This document shows, in pieces, positions 8,802 through 17,869 of a DNA stretch of 64,000 nt; position 1 is the first letter of the stretch; each line of letters opens with the position of its first letter. Under the pieces are notes generated by a model. That model was given only the letters and a program-made list of their open reading frames with translations. It searched no databases and was not told the origin of the DNA. The stretch is taken from NCBI GenBank assembly GCA_015272515.1, contig JACYLN010000111.1:62001-126000 (forward strand), given 5' to 3'. The stretch comes from Leptolyngbyaceae cyanobacterium C42_A2020_001 (GTDB taxonomy: Bacteria; Cyanobacteriota; Cyanobacteriia; Leptolyngbyales; Leptolyngbyaceae). Both the position numbers and the translations under genes were made by a program.

Positions 8802-9689
8802 ATGACCTCGCTTCTCTTTCCAGCGTTTCAGTTTACCTCGCCGGGACCTCAAGTTCCGTTTTTAAGTTGGGGTTTCTTCTCAGTGCGGTGGTATGGTTTG
8901 TTGATTGCTTCTGCGGTGCTGATCGGTGTCACGCTATCTCAGCAGTTAGCACGCCGTCGCAACGTCAATCCTGATTTGGTCAGCGATTTGGCAATTTGGT
9001 TAGTGGTTGGAGCCATCCCCTGTGCGCGGCTCTACTACGTTTTGTTTCAGTGGCAAGAATATGCCCAGCGCCCAACCGATATTTTGGCAATCTGGAAGGG
9101 TGGTATTGCGATTCATGGAGCAATTATTGGCGGGCTGGTTGCCGCGTTGATCTTTTGCCGCCTACAAAAAGTGTCGTTCTGGCAAATGGCGGATCTGATT
9201 GCGCCTTCTCTGGCGTTGGGGCAGGCGATCGGGCGTTGGGGCAATTTCTTCAATTCCGAAGCCTTTGGGAGACCCACTGATCTGCCCTGGAAACTTTACA
9301 TCCCTTATCAAAACCGTCCACCTGAGTACACAGGCTACGAGTACTTTCATCCCACCTTCTTGTACGAGTCTCTCTGGAACTTGGCAGTATTCGTCCTCTT
9401 GATGGTGCTCTTTTTCCGAGACTTGAAAGGAAAGCCCAACCTCAAAGTTGGAACCCTATTTCTGGTGTATATGGTGGCCTACGGTTGTGGGCGTTTCTGG
9501 ATTGAGGGGTTGCGGACGGATAGTTTGATGCTGGGGCCGTTACGAATTGCTCAGGTTGTGAGTTTAGGATCGATCGCGATCGGTATTCTGGGAATGGTTT
9601 ATCTTTACCGGTTTCAGCGCCCTTTACCCGATGTCGTTGATCCTGTGTCATCCCCACCCACAGATCCCGCTCGTTCATCCCACAAGTAA
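8802..9689 (+). CDS. lgt: prolipoprotein diacylglyceryl transferase
   Basis: Integral membrane enzyme that moves diacylglycerol from phosphatidylglycerol to the lipobox cysteine of prolipoproteins, the first step of lipoprotein maturation at the cytoplasmic membrane. Family marks are clear: [14 protein letters not shown] in the first helices, the HGAIIGG motif with the essential histidine, the lgt signature [20 protein letters not shown], and [12 protein letters not shown]. About seven hydrophobic helices are present and the length (295) is usual. ATG 8802 follows an in-frame GTG at 8799; either could start translation. The C-terminal tail is Pro/Asp-rich and dispensable-looking. Confidence 0.96.
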   Translation: MTSLLFPAFQFTSPGPQVPFLSWGFFSVRWYGLLIASAVLIGVTLSQQLARRRNVNPDLVSDLAIWLVVGAIPCARLYYVLFQWQEYAQRPTDILAIWKGGIAIHGAIIGGLVAALIFCRLQKVSFWQMADLIAPSLALGQAIGRWGNFFNSEAFGRPTDLPWKLYIPYQNRPPEYTGYEYFHPTFLYESLWNLAVFVLLMVLFFRDLKGKPNLKVGTLFLVYMVAYGCGRFWIEGLRTDSLMLGPLRIAQVVSLGSIAIGILGMVYLYRFQRPLPDVVDPVSSPPTDPARSSHK

Positions 9690-9833
9690 CCTTAAAACTA
9701 GAAAACCCCAGAGGGTTAACTCTGAGGCTAAATCAGGGTGCATCTACCACTTCACTCTTCTAGGCTACCGTGCCCTCTCCGGAGAAATTTTCCCAGAGAA
9801 GGCTGAAATTTTCAGGACAATCGCAGAATCATC

Positions 9834-10676
9834 ATGACCGTCTTCCCAATTCCATCCCAGCCATCATCGTTATTACCCGCTGTTTACATCGTTGGTGCAG
9901 GACCAGGTGACCCTGAACTACTAACAGTCAAAGCCCAAAGGTTACTTGCTCAAGCAGATGTAATTTTGTTTGCCGATTCGCTGGTGCCCAGGCAGGTTTT
10001 AGAGCAAACACGAGCCGATGCAGAAGTTATTTGCACAGCCAACAAAACCTTAGAGGACATTTTGCCCCTGATGATTGAGCGAGTCCGGGCGGGCAAGTCG
10101 GTTGTGCGGCTGCACTCAGGCGACCCATGCTTGTATGGAGCCGTTCAGGAGCAAATGCACGCTCTGTTAGCTTCAGACATTCCATTTGAAGTTGTTCCCG
10201 GAATCAGTGCGTTTCAGGCCGCCGCCGCCCGCCTCCGAGTGGAATTGACCCTGCCGGGGTTAGTACAGTCGATTATCTTGACCCGCATTAGTGGGCGAAC
10301 GCAGGTGCCAGATGCTGAAGAGTTGGAAACCTTAGCTGCTCACCAGGCAAGTTTGTGCCTATATCTGAGTGCGCGCCATGTAGACGATGCTCAAGCAAAG
10401 TTGATGCAGCACTACTCTCCCTCGACCCCAGTTGCCATCTGTTTTCGCTTAGGGTGGCATGATGAGAAAATCTGGTTGGTACCTCTAGCACAAATGGCAG
10501 CGGTGACCCGTCAGGAAAATTTGATTCGCACCACGCTATATGTCATCAGCTCGGCGTTAGCGGCAGCCACAGTGCCCGCAGAAATTGCTCGTTATGGCGA
10601 ATTGTCCGATTTGGCAGAAACGCGATCGCGCCTCTACAATCCTGACCACAACCATCTCTTTCGTCCCGCGCACTGA
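9834..10676 (+). CDS. cobM: precorrin-4 C11-methyltransferase
   Basis: SAM-dependent methyltransferase of the cobalamin (corrin ring) pathway that methylates C-11 of precorrin-4 (or the cobalt form, as CbiF). The tetrapyrrole methylase fold is plain: VYIVGAGPGDPELLTVKAQR at the N-terminus, LHSGDPCLYGAVQEQM, and VVPGISAFQAAAARL, which are the SAM-binding loops. Length 280 is slightly above the usual 250-260 because of an N-terminal extension. The next gene follows after 14 bp, so both may be one transcript. No cobalamin riboswitch was recognisable in the 144 bp upstream. Confidence 0.95.
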   Translation: MTVFPIPSQPSSLLPAVYIVGAGPGDPELLTVKAQRLLAQADVILFADSLVPRQVLEQTRADAEVICTANKTLEDILPLMIERVRAGKSVVRLHSGDPCLYGAVQEQMHALLASDIPFEVVPGISAFQAAAARLRVELTLPGLVQSIILTRISGRTQVPDAEELETLAAHQASLCLYLSARHVDDAQAKLMQHYSPSTPVAICFRLGWHDEKIWLVPLAQMAAVTRQENLIRTTLYVISSALAAATVPAEIARYGELSDLAETRSRLYNPDHNHLFRPAH

Positions 10677-10690
10677 GGTGACAGCCACCG

Positions 10691-11344
10691 ATGCACGTCT
10701 ATGCTCTGCTCAAAACGCCAACCTTCCCGCTGAATTTACCCAAGGGGGTCGTTAGTGCTTTGGAATTAGTGGTGTGTGAGCAGTTAGCCGCAGTTGTAGA
10801 GCGTGAACTGGGGTTGGAAGAACTTCAAGAGAATGATGCAACCTTGCTACAAGCAGTACTGGCGCACGATCGCGTGATTCGAGAACTCTTCGGACAAACC
10901 ACTGTCTTACCGCTGCGTTTTACCACCTTTCCAGCGTTGGAGGAGCTAACGAACGACCTCCAAACCCGGCAGGCAAATTACTTAGAAACAATCACTCAGC
11001 TAGAAGGAAAAGCAGAGTACACCATTAAGTTATCACCCATTGCGCGAGAGACTACTCCAATTCCTTCTGATCTCAAAGGGAAAGATTACTTTCTGGCAAA
11101 GAAACAGCAGCATCAAGAACAGCAGCATCAGCAAGCATTGCAATCTCAAGAGTTGGCTCAGATCTACCAGGCGATCGCACAGCGATACTCAACTCAAACA
11201 AATCCTGATCTTCAGCAAATTCATATTTTGACTGATAGGAGCAATTCACCCCAGTTACAACAAGAAGTTGCCATTCTGCAAAATTGCTTCAAATCCTGGG
11301 AGATTCTGCTGTCTGAAGCACTCCCGCCTTTTCACTTTGTATAG
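10691..11344 (+). CDS. GvpL/GvpF family gas-vesicle protein (orphan)
   Basis: A 217-residue protein of the GvpF/GvpL family, accessory proteins needed for gas-vesicle assembly. The family signature is very clear: the start MHVYALLKTP, then LEELQENDATLLQAVLAHDRV, VIRELFGQTTVLPLRFTTF, and GKAEYTIKLSP. After about residue 140 there is a Gln/His-rich charged segment (KKQQHQEQQHQQ), probably helical. No gvpA or other gas-vesicle genes are visible in the window, which is unusual for this family; its partner here is cobM, 14 bp upstream. It may be a relic, or the rest of the set may lie elsewhere in the genome. Confidence 0.9.
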   Translation: MHVYALLKTPTFPLNLPKGVVSALELVVCEQLAAVVERELGLEELQENDATLLQAVLAHDRVIRELFGQTTVLPLRFTTFPALEELTNDLQTRQANYLETITQLEGKAEYTIKLSPIARETTPIPSDLKGKDYFLAKKQQHQEQQHQQALQSQELAQIYQAIAQRYSTQTNPDLQQIHILTDRSNSPQLQQEVAILQNCFKSWEILLSEALPPFHFV

Positions 11345-11424
11345 CTTTACACAGTCCCCAACCATCAACGCATCGCTTACATTCAGTTGCGCCAATGCAG
11401 TGTCATTGCTTGAACCAATCCACC

Positions 11425-11874
11425 TTAGGTAAGCAAAGGCATTCGAGAAGAGGATCTCACTTGTTTGCAGAGACGTAGTTCTGTGCCGTGGCGGTTCCAT
11501 TGAACCTTATCAAACACCTGATGCAAGATGTAAAGCCCACGCCCACATTCCCGCTCACAACAGGCGATCGTTTCCTCAAGATTAGAATTACAACCTTCAA
11601 CTGGTTTAAACCCGTTGCCCTGGTCCGAGATTACCCACCAATATTGATCAGCAACAACTGAAAACCTCACCAACACAGTCTTTGTTGGGTCAAGCTTATT
11701 TCCATGCTTTGCAGCATTCACCAATGCTTCTTGCAATCCCAACCTTACCTCTGGTCTCCATTGCGAAGGAATCTCTGCGAGGAGCAAATCCAAAACGGGA
11801 ACCAGGTAAAGAGTGGAAGCGAAACTAACAGTATTCCAACTGCGTTTAGCCGGACGGGACGAGACTGCTATCAC
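11425..11874 (-). CDS. anti-sigma-factor-like serine/threonine kinase (HATPase_c domain)
   Basis: A protein of 149 residues made of one GHKL/HATPase_c domain of the RsbW/SpoIIAB type, normally a kinase that phosphorylates an anti-sigma antagonist or holds a sigma factor. Motifs: the N box in LGLQEALVNAAKHGNKLDPT, the G1-like box in WWVISDQGNGFKP, and the lid/G2 region with ECGRGLYILHQVFDKVQW. The first codon is GTG; no ATG is available earlier in frame. It converges on the GvpF/L gene. No sigma factor or STAS gene is adjacent, so its partner cannot be inferred. Confidence 0.85.
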   Translation of the reverse strand: MIAVSSRPAKRSWNTVSFASTLYLVPVLDLLLAEIPSQWRPEVRLGLQEALVNAAKHGNKLDPTKTVLVRFSVVADQYWWVISDQGNGFKPVEGCNSNLEETIACCERECGRGLYILHQVFDKVQWNRHGTELRLCKQVRSSSRMPLLT

Positions 11875-12208
11875 TCAAAAAAACCCCGTAGCTTTACAAG
11901 TGGTGTGTAGGCTTTAATAAATCGCTTTCTCTAACGACAAGATTGTAGAACCGAAAGCTCAGGTAGAGCTTTGATGAAAAGTGTTTTCTATAATTGGATT
12001 ATTCAAATGTCTGCGTGAGGGCAGAACCCTACACATTAAAGAGCAAGCAGATTCCAGAAACCTGTAACCTCTCTTTACTTAGAATATAACAAAGGATTTG
12101 TGGGAAAAACACCCCTGATACGAATTTTCAATGATTCCAGTCATTTCTCATCTCAGAACTCAATCGTACTGAAGGGGCAAACAACAAGGAGGAAATAACA
12201 AGGGGTCG
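11875..12208. other. intergenic region upstream of the anti-sigma-like gene
   Basis: About 330 bp, AT-richer than its surroundings, between the 3' end of the J-domain gene and the start of the anti-sigma-like gene (both on the minus strand). I found no gene, no clear repeat and no terminator that I would defend. Confidence 0.4.
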
Positions 12209-12823
12209 TTAAACAGTCTGCTCCAATGATCGAAAATCTTTTTCAACTTCTGCCCAGAGCGATCGATTATGCGGATCGGTACGGAGTGCTTTCTTCAAAT
12301 ACAATCGGGCTTTGTCTGGTTGCTGTTGCTGGATTAAATACCGTCCCCATTGTTGGTAAACGATCGCTTGCCATTGAGAAATTTCTGAGTCGTTGGGGAG
12401 GCGGCGGGCAAGTCCTTCAATCAGCGCGATCGCTCGAGGAAACCGCTGCCCCTTCAGCAAATGTTGCAGTTGTTGATAGGCATTGCTTTTAAGCTGCTGT
12501 TCCAGCGGCGAGAGATTCGGGTTGACCTGTAGCGATGTCGGCTTCCGCCCAGTTTCCTGGGAAATAGGTGGGGCAGTTGCCTGACGAGCAGATTGAGTTT
12601 TCACGGCGTAATCTGGACGTTTACCCAGGGTAGAGTCTGCCAGGGTATTGAGCAGGAACTTATAAGCTGCCGTTACCTCAATGAATTTGTCTTTCGCTCG
12701 CTGGTCGCCAGAACTTACATCAGGATGATAGCGTCGCGCTAACTGACGATAAGAGGCTTTGATGGCATGAAAGGAAGCCCCGGACGGAAGTCCCAACACT
12801 CGGTAACAATCGACAAGGTTCAT
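12209..12823 (-). CDS. J-domain protein with TPR-like C-terminus
   Basis: A 204-residue protein. Residues 1-65 are a J-domain (DCYRVLGLPSGASFHAIKAS, then YRQLARRYHPDVSSGDQRAK) with the HPD tripeptide that stimulates DnaK ATPase. A polar linker follows, then residues about 110-204 form helical repeats resembling TPRs (RAIALIEGLARRLPNDSEIS, WGRYLIQQQQPDKARLYLKKA). It lacks the Gly/Phe and zinc-finger regions of true DnaJ, so it is a specialised Hsp70 co-chaperone with a protein-binding domain. It lies 70 bp downstream of clpP on the same strand, so it may be co-transcribed with the protease genes. Confidence 0.9.
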   Translation of the reverse strand: MNLVDCYRVLGLPSGASFHAIKASYRQLARRYHPDVSSGDQRAKDKFIEVTAAYKFLLNTLADSTLGKRPDYAVKTQSARQATAPPISQETGRKPTSLQVNPNLSPLEQQLKSNAYQQLQHLLKGQRFPRAIALIEGLARRLPNDSEISQWQAIVYQQWGRYLIQQQQPDKARLYLKKALRTDPHNRSLWAEVEKDFRSLEQTV

Positions 12824-12892
12824 GAAAAAGCGATGGACAGAGGTATAAGAATTCTGCCATCGCTGGGTTAATTTAGTGAACTATTCCAAGAA

Positions 12893-13492
12893 TTACTGCG
12901 GATTCATCGTTTCGATCACTTGATCGATCAAGCCGTACTCTTTGGCTTCTTGAGCTGACATGAAGTAATCGCGATCGGTATCTCGCTCAATCTTCTCTAG
13001 AGGATGCCCGGTTCGATCTGCCAAAATTTCGTTCAACTGCTGCCGAATCCGCAGAATCTCTTTCGCTTCAATTTCGATGTCGGTTGCTTGCCCACGACTA
13101 CCGCCCAACGGTTGGTGAATCATAATGCGGGCATGGGGTAGCGCCAGCCGTTTGCCTTTGCTACCAGCCGCTAACAGGAATGCACCCATTGAGGCTGCCA
13201 AGCCCACGCAAATCGTCACCACCTCAGACTTGATGTGCTGCATAGTGTCATAAATCGCCATACCAGCTGTCACCGAACCACCGGGCGAGTTGATATACAG
13301 GTAAATAGGCTTGGATTGATCATCTGAGTCCAAATAGAGGAGGTAAGCCACGATCGCGTTAGCAATTCCATCATCAACCTCTTCAGACAGAAAAATGATT
13401 CGTTCCCGGAACAACCGTTCGTAAATATTAATCCACTGTTCGTAGCCACCACCTGGCAAGCGGTATGGCACACTGGGGACACCAATTGGCAT
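12893..13492 (-). CDS. clpP: ATP-dependent Clp protease proteolytic subunit (active type)
   Basis: Serine protease subunit that forms the chamber of Clp protease. All catalytic residues are present: Ser101 in GLAASMGAF, His126 in RIMIHQP, and Asp175 in DTDRDYFMS. The protein is 199 residues, the usual length. The start [11 protein letters not shown] at 13492 is chosen because AAAGGAG lies eight bases before it and because cyanobacterial ClpP begins this way; the frame runs 38 codons further upstream but that part is encoded by the repeat at 13493-13632. It is the last of three clp-type genes on this strand and the only one with an intact triad. Confidence 0.96.
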   Translation of the reverse strand: MPIGVPSVPYRLPGGGYEQWINIYERLFRERIIFLSEEVDDGIANAIVAYLLYLDSDDQSKPIYLYINSPGGSVTAGMAIYDTMQHIKSEVVTICVGLAASMGAFLLAAGSKGKRLALPHARIMIHQPLGGSRGQATDIEIEAKEILRIRQQLNEILADRTGHPLEKIERDTDRDYFMSAQEAKEYGLIDQVIETMNPQ

Positions 13493-13632
13493 AAGGCAAA
13501 CTCCTTTGGGGAATGAAATGGGGTGATGGGTAGGGGAGTGATGAGGAGTAGGGGATGGGTAGGTGGGTAGACTGGTGGGCGGAATCTCATTCACCCCCTC
13601 CCTCATCTCCTGACTTCTAACTCCTGACTTCT
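13493..13632. repeat. purine-arm/pyrimidine-arm imperfect palindrome
   Basis: A purine-rich stretch (GGGTGATGGGTAGGGGAGTG and so on) is followed by a pyrimidine-rich one (CACCCCCTCCCTCATCTCCT). It lies between two clp genes and belongs to the same sequence family as 18659-18787, 30239-30470, 43818-43970 and 56860-57050. Confidence 0.6.
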
Positions 13633-13638
13633 GCCCCC

Positions 13639-14304
13639 TTAACGCAACACTGTTGCCGCAGGCAGAGAAGTATTCTTAGGACTTTCCAGCACGCGATCGA
13701 TCAGCCCATAGTCTTTTGCTTGTTGGGGAGACATATAGAAGGTGCGATCCATGTCCTTCGCAATTTTTTCCACCGACTGTCCTGTATTCTTAGCCAGAAT
13801 TTCCAGGATGAGGGCCCGTTTGGCAATGACTTCTTGAGCGTTGACCTGAATATCACTGGCTTGTCCACGGGTGCCCGACAGGGTATGGTTCAGCGCGATC
13901 ATGGAGTGGGGTAGGCTACCCCGCTTGCCTTTGGTGCCAGAGGACAACAACACGGCAGACATCCCAATCGCCTGTCCCAAGCAAATCGTCACAATTTCAG
14001 ATTTGATATGCTGCATGGTGTCGTAAATTGCCAAGCCTGCTGCCACTGACATCAACCCCACCGACTCATTGTTCATACCTGCGGCAACTGGGTCACCATA
14101 AGAGTTGATGTAAATGTAAATGGGCTTGCTCTGGTCTTCCGAATCCAAATACAGCAGGGCAGATACGAGAGAATTTGCCAGCCCAGAGGTGACAGGTTGA
14201 TTGAGAAAAATAATCCGTTCTTGGCTTAAGCGTGTGTAGATATTGACCCACTGCCAGTAAGGGCTGCCAGGGACGTTGTACGGAACGCGCATGATTTCAT
14301 CCAT
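13639..14304 (-). CDS. ClpR-like, catalytically inactive Clp subunit
   Basis: A ClpP paralogue of 221 residues that keeps the fold ([40 protein letters not shown]) but has lost all three catalytic residues. The Ser position is Gly in GQAIGMSAV, His is Asn in IALNHTL, and Asp is Thr in MDRTFYMS. It also has an insertion of about a dozen residues after [13 protein letters not shown] ([13 protein letters not shown]). It probably forms mixed heptamer rings with the active ClpP encoded next to it, as ClpR does with ClpP3 in cyanobacteria. ATG start at 14304; 18 bp separate it from the upstream ClpR gene, so the three genes form one operon. Confidence 0.9.
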   Translation of the reverse strand: MDEIMRVPYNVPGSPYWQWVNIYTRLSQERIIFLNQPVTSGLANSLVSALLYLDSEDQSKPIYIYINSYGDPVAAGMNNESVGLMSVAAGLAIYDTMQHIKSEIVTICLGQAIGMSAVLLSSGTKGKRGSLPHSMIALNHTLSGTRGQASDIQVNAQEVIAKRALILEILAKNTGQSVEKIAKDMDRTFYMSPQQAKDYGLIDRVLESPKNTSLPAATVLR

Positions 14305-14322
14305 AGAGCAAACCTTTGCAGA

Positions 14323-15009
14323 CTAAGTCAATGCGGGAATTTGTTTGGGCAGGTCTTTGGCACTTTCTAACACGCGATCAATGAGTCCATACTCTTTCGC
14401 CTGCTGAGGAGTCATGTAAAACATGCGATCAGTATCTTTCGAGATTTTCTCCGGTGGCTGTCCGGTGTTTCTAGAAAGGATATCAAGCGTTGCCTGTTTG
14501 TTTTCCAACACCTCTTTCGCTCGGATTTGAATATCTGTAGCTTGGCTACGACCCATACCCATACGAGGCTGGTTTAATACAATCGTTGCGTGTGGCAGAC
14601 TAGCGCGATACCCTTTAGTGCCTGCTGACAGGATCATTGCGGCTGTTCCCATTGCCTGCCCAATACAAATCGTGTGAACGGGGGGTTTCACGTAGTTGAT
14701 CGTGTCGCAGATCGCAAAGGCTTCTGTTTCCTGACCGATCGCGTCACCCGTGTACCAGGAAGTCCCAGTTGAGTTGATATAGAAGAAGATAGGCTTTTCA
14801 GGGTCGTTAAACTGGAGGTAAAGCAGTTGAGCGATGATTAGTTTCGTCACATCGACCCCAAGTTGACGCTTGAAGTCATCCGATGACACAAGAGGCAGCC
14901 CCAAATAGATGATCCGCTCCTTCAACAATAAGGAGGGCAAATCGGGGGGCGGAGTTCTGTAGTATGCGTCTCCGTAGTAAGGAGATTGAGCAGCCTGGAT
15001 CGGTGACAT
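14323..15009 (-). CDS. clpR: ClpR, catalytically inactive Clp subunit
   Basis: A cyanobacterial ClpR-type subunit of 228 residues. The typical N-terminus MSPIQAAQSPYYGDAYYRTP sets the start at ATG 15009; the frame continues 31 codons upstream to a GTG, but that part lacks family similarity. Catalytic residues are replaced: Ser by Gly in GQAMGTAAM, His by Asn in IVLNQPR, Asp by Met in TDRMFYMT. Known ClpR proteins sit in a mixed ClpP3/ClpR core that works with ClpC. It is the first gene of the three-gene clp operon. Confidence 0.93.
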   Translation of the reverse strand: MSPIQAAQSPYYGDAYYRTPPPDLPSLLLKERIIYLGLPLVSSDDFKRQLGVDVTKLIIAQLLYLQFNDPEKPIFFYINSTGTSWYTGDAIGQETEAFAICDTINYVKPPVHTICIGQAMGTAAMILSAGTKGYRASLPHATIVLNQPRMGMGRSQATDIQIRAKEVLENKQATLDILSRNTGQPPEKISKDTDRMFYMTPQQAKEYGLIDRVLESAKDLPKQIPALT

Positions 15010-15187
15010 ATGTAATTTGCCGTTGATTGAAACAAAAGCGCTGTCTATCCATACTAGCGTGACAGGGGGAATGGGGAATGAGGAGTGCGAAGTAGGGATC
15101 ACCGCTATGCTGGGATAGGATTACAGAGCGAGTTGGGTGACGGGTGAATTAATTTACTGTCTTGTCGAGAATGAGGATGAGTTGCCC

Positions 15188-16426
15188 ATGAGAGTTGGAT
15201 TGCAGTTTGCGCTTAGTGATGCCAGTGTGGATGCAACTCAGGCACTGAGTCAGCGCCAGTTGTCCGTATCGATTTCGGCGATCGCGGATGACACCAGTTC
15301 GGCTGCGCCGCTTAACCTAAGCCTGATTCTCGATCACAGTGGCTCCATGAGTGGACAACCCATGGCGACGGTACGGGAAGCTGCCCAGCGATTGGTGGAT
15401 CGGTTATCCCTCGGCGATCGCATCTCTATTATCGGGTTTGACCACAAAGCCAAAGTTATGCTGCCCAATCAAGAACTGGAAAATCCTGCCAGTGTGAAGC
15501 TGCAAATCAATCAACTTAAGGCGGGTGGTGGAACCGCAATCGATGAAGGAATTCGTTTGGGGATTGAAGAGTTGGCAAAAGGGAAACAAGGTACTATTTC
15601 TCAGGGCTTTTTACTGACCGATGGCGAAAACGAACACGGCGACAACGATCGCTGCCTGAAGCTGGCAAAACTCGCTGCCGATTACAACCTCACTATCAAT
15701 ACCCTCGGCTTTGGCGATTCCTGGAACCAGGACATCCTGGAAGCGATCGCGGATGCGGGCGGCGGTACGATGGCATACATCCAGCAACCCGATCAAGCCG
15801 TGGAAGAGTTTGGGCGGTTATTCAGCCGCTTGCAATCTGTTGGCTTAACCAATGGGTACTTGATGATTACTCTGCCTCCAGGCACACGCCTTGCTGAACT
15901 AAAACCGATCGCCCAAGTCGCGCCTGACACCATCGAACTGCCTGTCCTTCACGAAGGCAATCAGTTGATTGTGCGCCTGGGAGATTTAATGGTAGACACG
16001 CCCCGCGTTGTGCTGATTAACTTGTACCTGAGCCAGATGACAGTGGGGCAACACGCGATCGCCCAGCTTCAAGTGCGCTACGACGACCCCGCCACCCATG
16101 CCGAAGGGCTGCTGTCTGAAACACTCTCGGTTTACGCCGATTACGTCAGCAACTTCCAACCAATTCCCGACCCACAGGTGCAGCAACACGTTCTTGCCCT
16201 GGCAAAATATCGCCAAACCCAAATTGCCGAAAACAAGCTAAAACAGGGCGATATGGGCGGAGCCGTGACGATGCTGCAAACCGCTGCCAAAACCGCGTTG
16301 CAAATGGGCGATCAGGAAGCCGCCACCGTTTTGCAAAACACCGCTACTCGCTTGCAATCGGGTGAGGAATTGACCGAGCACGATCGCAAGAAAACCCGCA
16401 TGGTTTCCAAAACCACCCTGCAATAA
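15188..16426 (+). CDS. von Willebrand factor A domain protein
   Basis: A cytosolic protein of 412 residues, divergent from the clp operon. The vWA domain (residues about 40-225) has a complete MIDAS: DHSGSMSG, the Thr in AGGGTAIDEG, and the Asp in GFLLTDGENE. The rest is a beta-rich segment (LVDTPRVVLINLYLSQMTVG in outline) and a helical C-terminus about VQQHVLALAKYRQTQIAEN. This layout is common in cyanobacteria, where these proteins are thought to bind metal-dependent ligands; no partner is adjacent. The start at ATG 15188 (MRVGLQFALSD) fits the family better than the GTG 17 codons earlier. Confidence 0.88.
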   Translation: MRVGLQFALSDASVDATQALSQRQLSVSISAIADDTSSAAPLNLSLILDHSGSMSGQPMATVREAAQRLVDRLSLGDRISIIGFDHKAKVMLPNQELENPASVKLQINQLKAGGGTAIDEGIRLGIEELAKGKQGTISQGFLLTDGENEHGDNDRCLKLAKLAADYNLTINTLGFGDSWNQDILEAIADAGGGTMAYIQQPDQAVEEFGRLFSRLQSVGLTNGYLMITLPPGTRLAELKPIAQVAPDTIELPVLHEGNQLIVRLGDLMVDTPRVVLINLYLSQMTVGQHAIAQLQVRYDDPATHAEGLLSETLSVYADYVSNFQPIPDPQVQQHVLALAKYRQTQIAENKLKQGDMGGAVTMLQTAAKTALQMGDQEAATVLQNTATRLQSGEELTEHDRKKTRMVSKTTLQ

Positions 16427-16478
16427 CTGGACTTCCCACAACCTTTGAGAATTTACTTCTGATCAAAAAAAGATTCAA

Positions 16479-17099
16479 GTGATTCAGGCAAGTAATTTAA
16501 CCCTCCCTCAAGTCAAAGAGCGGTTTCATCTTCAGCAAACATGGGATGAACAATTTTTTCCCGAATGGCAAGAAAAATGGGAACCTCCTACAGACCCAGA
16601 ACAGCAATGGTTAGATCAAATCAAATCGGATTTCTTGAGCATTGCTGAGTACAGTTCCACAGAAGAAGTGGTCAAACTGTTTGTGCTGTCGCCTCTACTT
16701 TCTTTAGCAGGGCTGGCACGTCACCCCTTCGTGCCAATCACAGAACAAGCCATTGAAATTGTCGTGGAAGCAGAAGACGAACTGATTCGCGGCAAAATTG
16801 ATCTGCTGGTTCTACACCAAAATCTGTGGATCATCGTGCTGGAAGCAAAACGCCAAAGCTTGAATGTAACAACGGCTTTACCGCAGGCTCTAGCTCACAT
16901 GATGTCGAATCCAGAGACAACAAACCCCATTTACGGATTAGTCTCCAATGGAACGGAATTCCTATTCCTAAAGTTACAAAGACAAGAAAATCCCTAGTTT
17001 GGATTGTCTCGCTTGTTTTCACTCATTAATCCAGGCAATGATTTGTATGATGTTTTAAGTGTTTTGAAACATTTAAAAACTGTTGTATTGGCTGGATGA
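16479..17099 (+). pseudogene. PD-(D/E)XK nuclease-like protein interrupted by a TAG stop
   Basis: The first 172 codons encode a cyanobacterial protein often annotated as a type I restriction R-subunit relative. The nuclease-like core is visible as GKIDLLVL followed by LWIIVLEAKRQ, a D...ExK arrangement. The frame ends at TAG 16995-16997, but the same frame continues with FGLSRLFSLINPGNDLYDVL and ends at TGA 17097-17099, which reads as the natural C-terminus. A single CAG-to-TAG change would explain it. It starts at GTG 16479, the only usable start. This is a standalone small nuclease, not a full restriction system: no helicase, methylase or specificity gene is near. It may be a recent pseudogene, or the truncated form may still fold. 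Confidence 0.75.
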
Positions 17100-17167
17100 A
17101 GATAGTTGGAAAATCGCGATGGGTCACTTCCTTGAAATGCCAATGAATCCTGAATTCACCTCTGCCT

Positions 17168-17684
17168 TTACCGATTGAATAAATCAGGTCGATATTCTCT
17201 AAATGCCCTCCCTAAGCCTCTGTCAACTTCAACGTTAAAATGACTCAGCGGAATCATTCGGATTGATGCAACGGCTCCAAAAGGAAGCAACTTAAAAAAC
17301 TGTTGAACGGGTTGATGAAAATGAAGCGCTTGTGTGGAGTTCCGACCGATTTGCAACGGAGCGATCGCAGCTACATTACTCCAACCAGACTTCGCACAGA
17401 AGCCAGCCTGATGAAACTCAATGCCTTCAAATGAAGTCACGATTTTTGTACTCGCCAGAGCAAGCTGAAAAGCCCCAACTACCGCCAGTAGAAGCAGAAG
17501 CGGTGAAGCCAGGGAAAGAACCGCGATCGCAAAAAACGGAAGAGCATCAAGCGCATTCGTTGAGAGCCGTGAAAAAAAATAGATTGAGTCCAAGCAGCAG
17601 CAGCAAGCCACCTCCAAAAAGCGTACTTCCAAGCATGAGCAAGACTTGGTGATTGGTTTGATAGTGAGTTTGTTTGTTCAGCAC
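17168..17684 (-). pseudogene. two-helix membrane protein gene with a frameshift
   Basis: The 3' part (about 150 codons) reads as a membrane protein: hydrophobic ALPFFAIAVLSLASPLLLLL, then a soluble domain with IVTSFEGIEFHQAGFCAKSG and IPLSHFNVEVDRGLGRAFRE. The matching N-terminus, with the first helix VLLMLGSTLFGGGLLLLLGL, lies in a different frame starting at GTG 17684. The two join if one base is removed from the A8 run at 17572-17579 (T8 on the coding strand). The joined protein would have about 170 residues, two membrane helices and a cytosolic tail. So this is either a recent pseudogene or a homopolymer error. Function unknown. Confidence 0.65.
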
Positions 17685-17869
17685 GAGAGCAACCGGTAGA
17701 GATGGAGGTGGGAGATACAAAACTCAGGTTGCCCATTATCAGCAACAGCCTATCGCCACTCAACTTGCCCCCAGGAATTTAGGTTGAAGGCTGAACTTGC
17801 TTTGCCTGAAAGCTTAAACTAGGAGTACGATCGCACTCATTCACATCCATCATTTCCAGGACATCAGGT

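Noticed and set aside
9690-9833. cobalamin riboswitch before cobM
   Set aside because: No conserved B12-box or matching core found; the region is short and only one weak hairpin near 9706-9725 is visible.
16479-17099. complete type I restriction system
   Set aside because: Only a small nuclease-like gene is present; no methylase, specificity or helicase genes nearby.
17479-17763. 94-codon minus-strand frame overlapping the frameshifted membrane protein
   Set aside because: The protein reads sensibly only by joining two other frames across the A8 run; this frame has no helix pattern.
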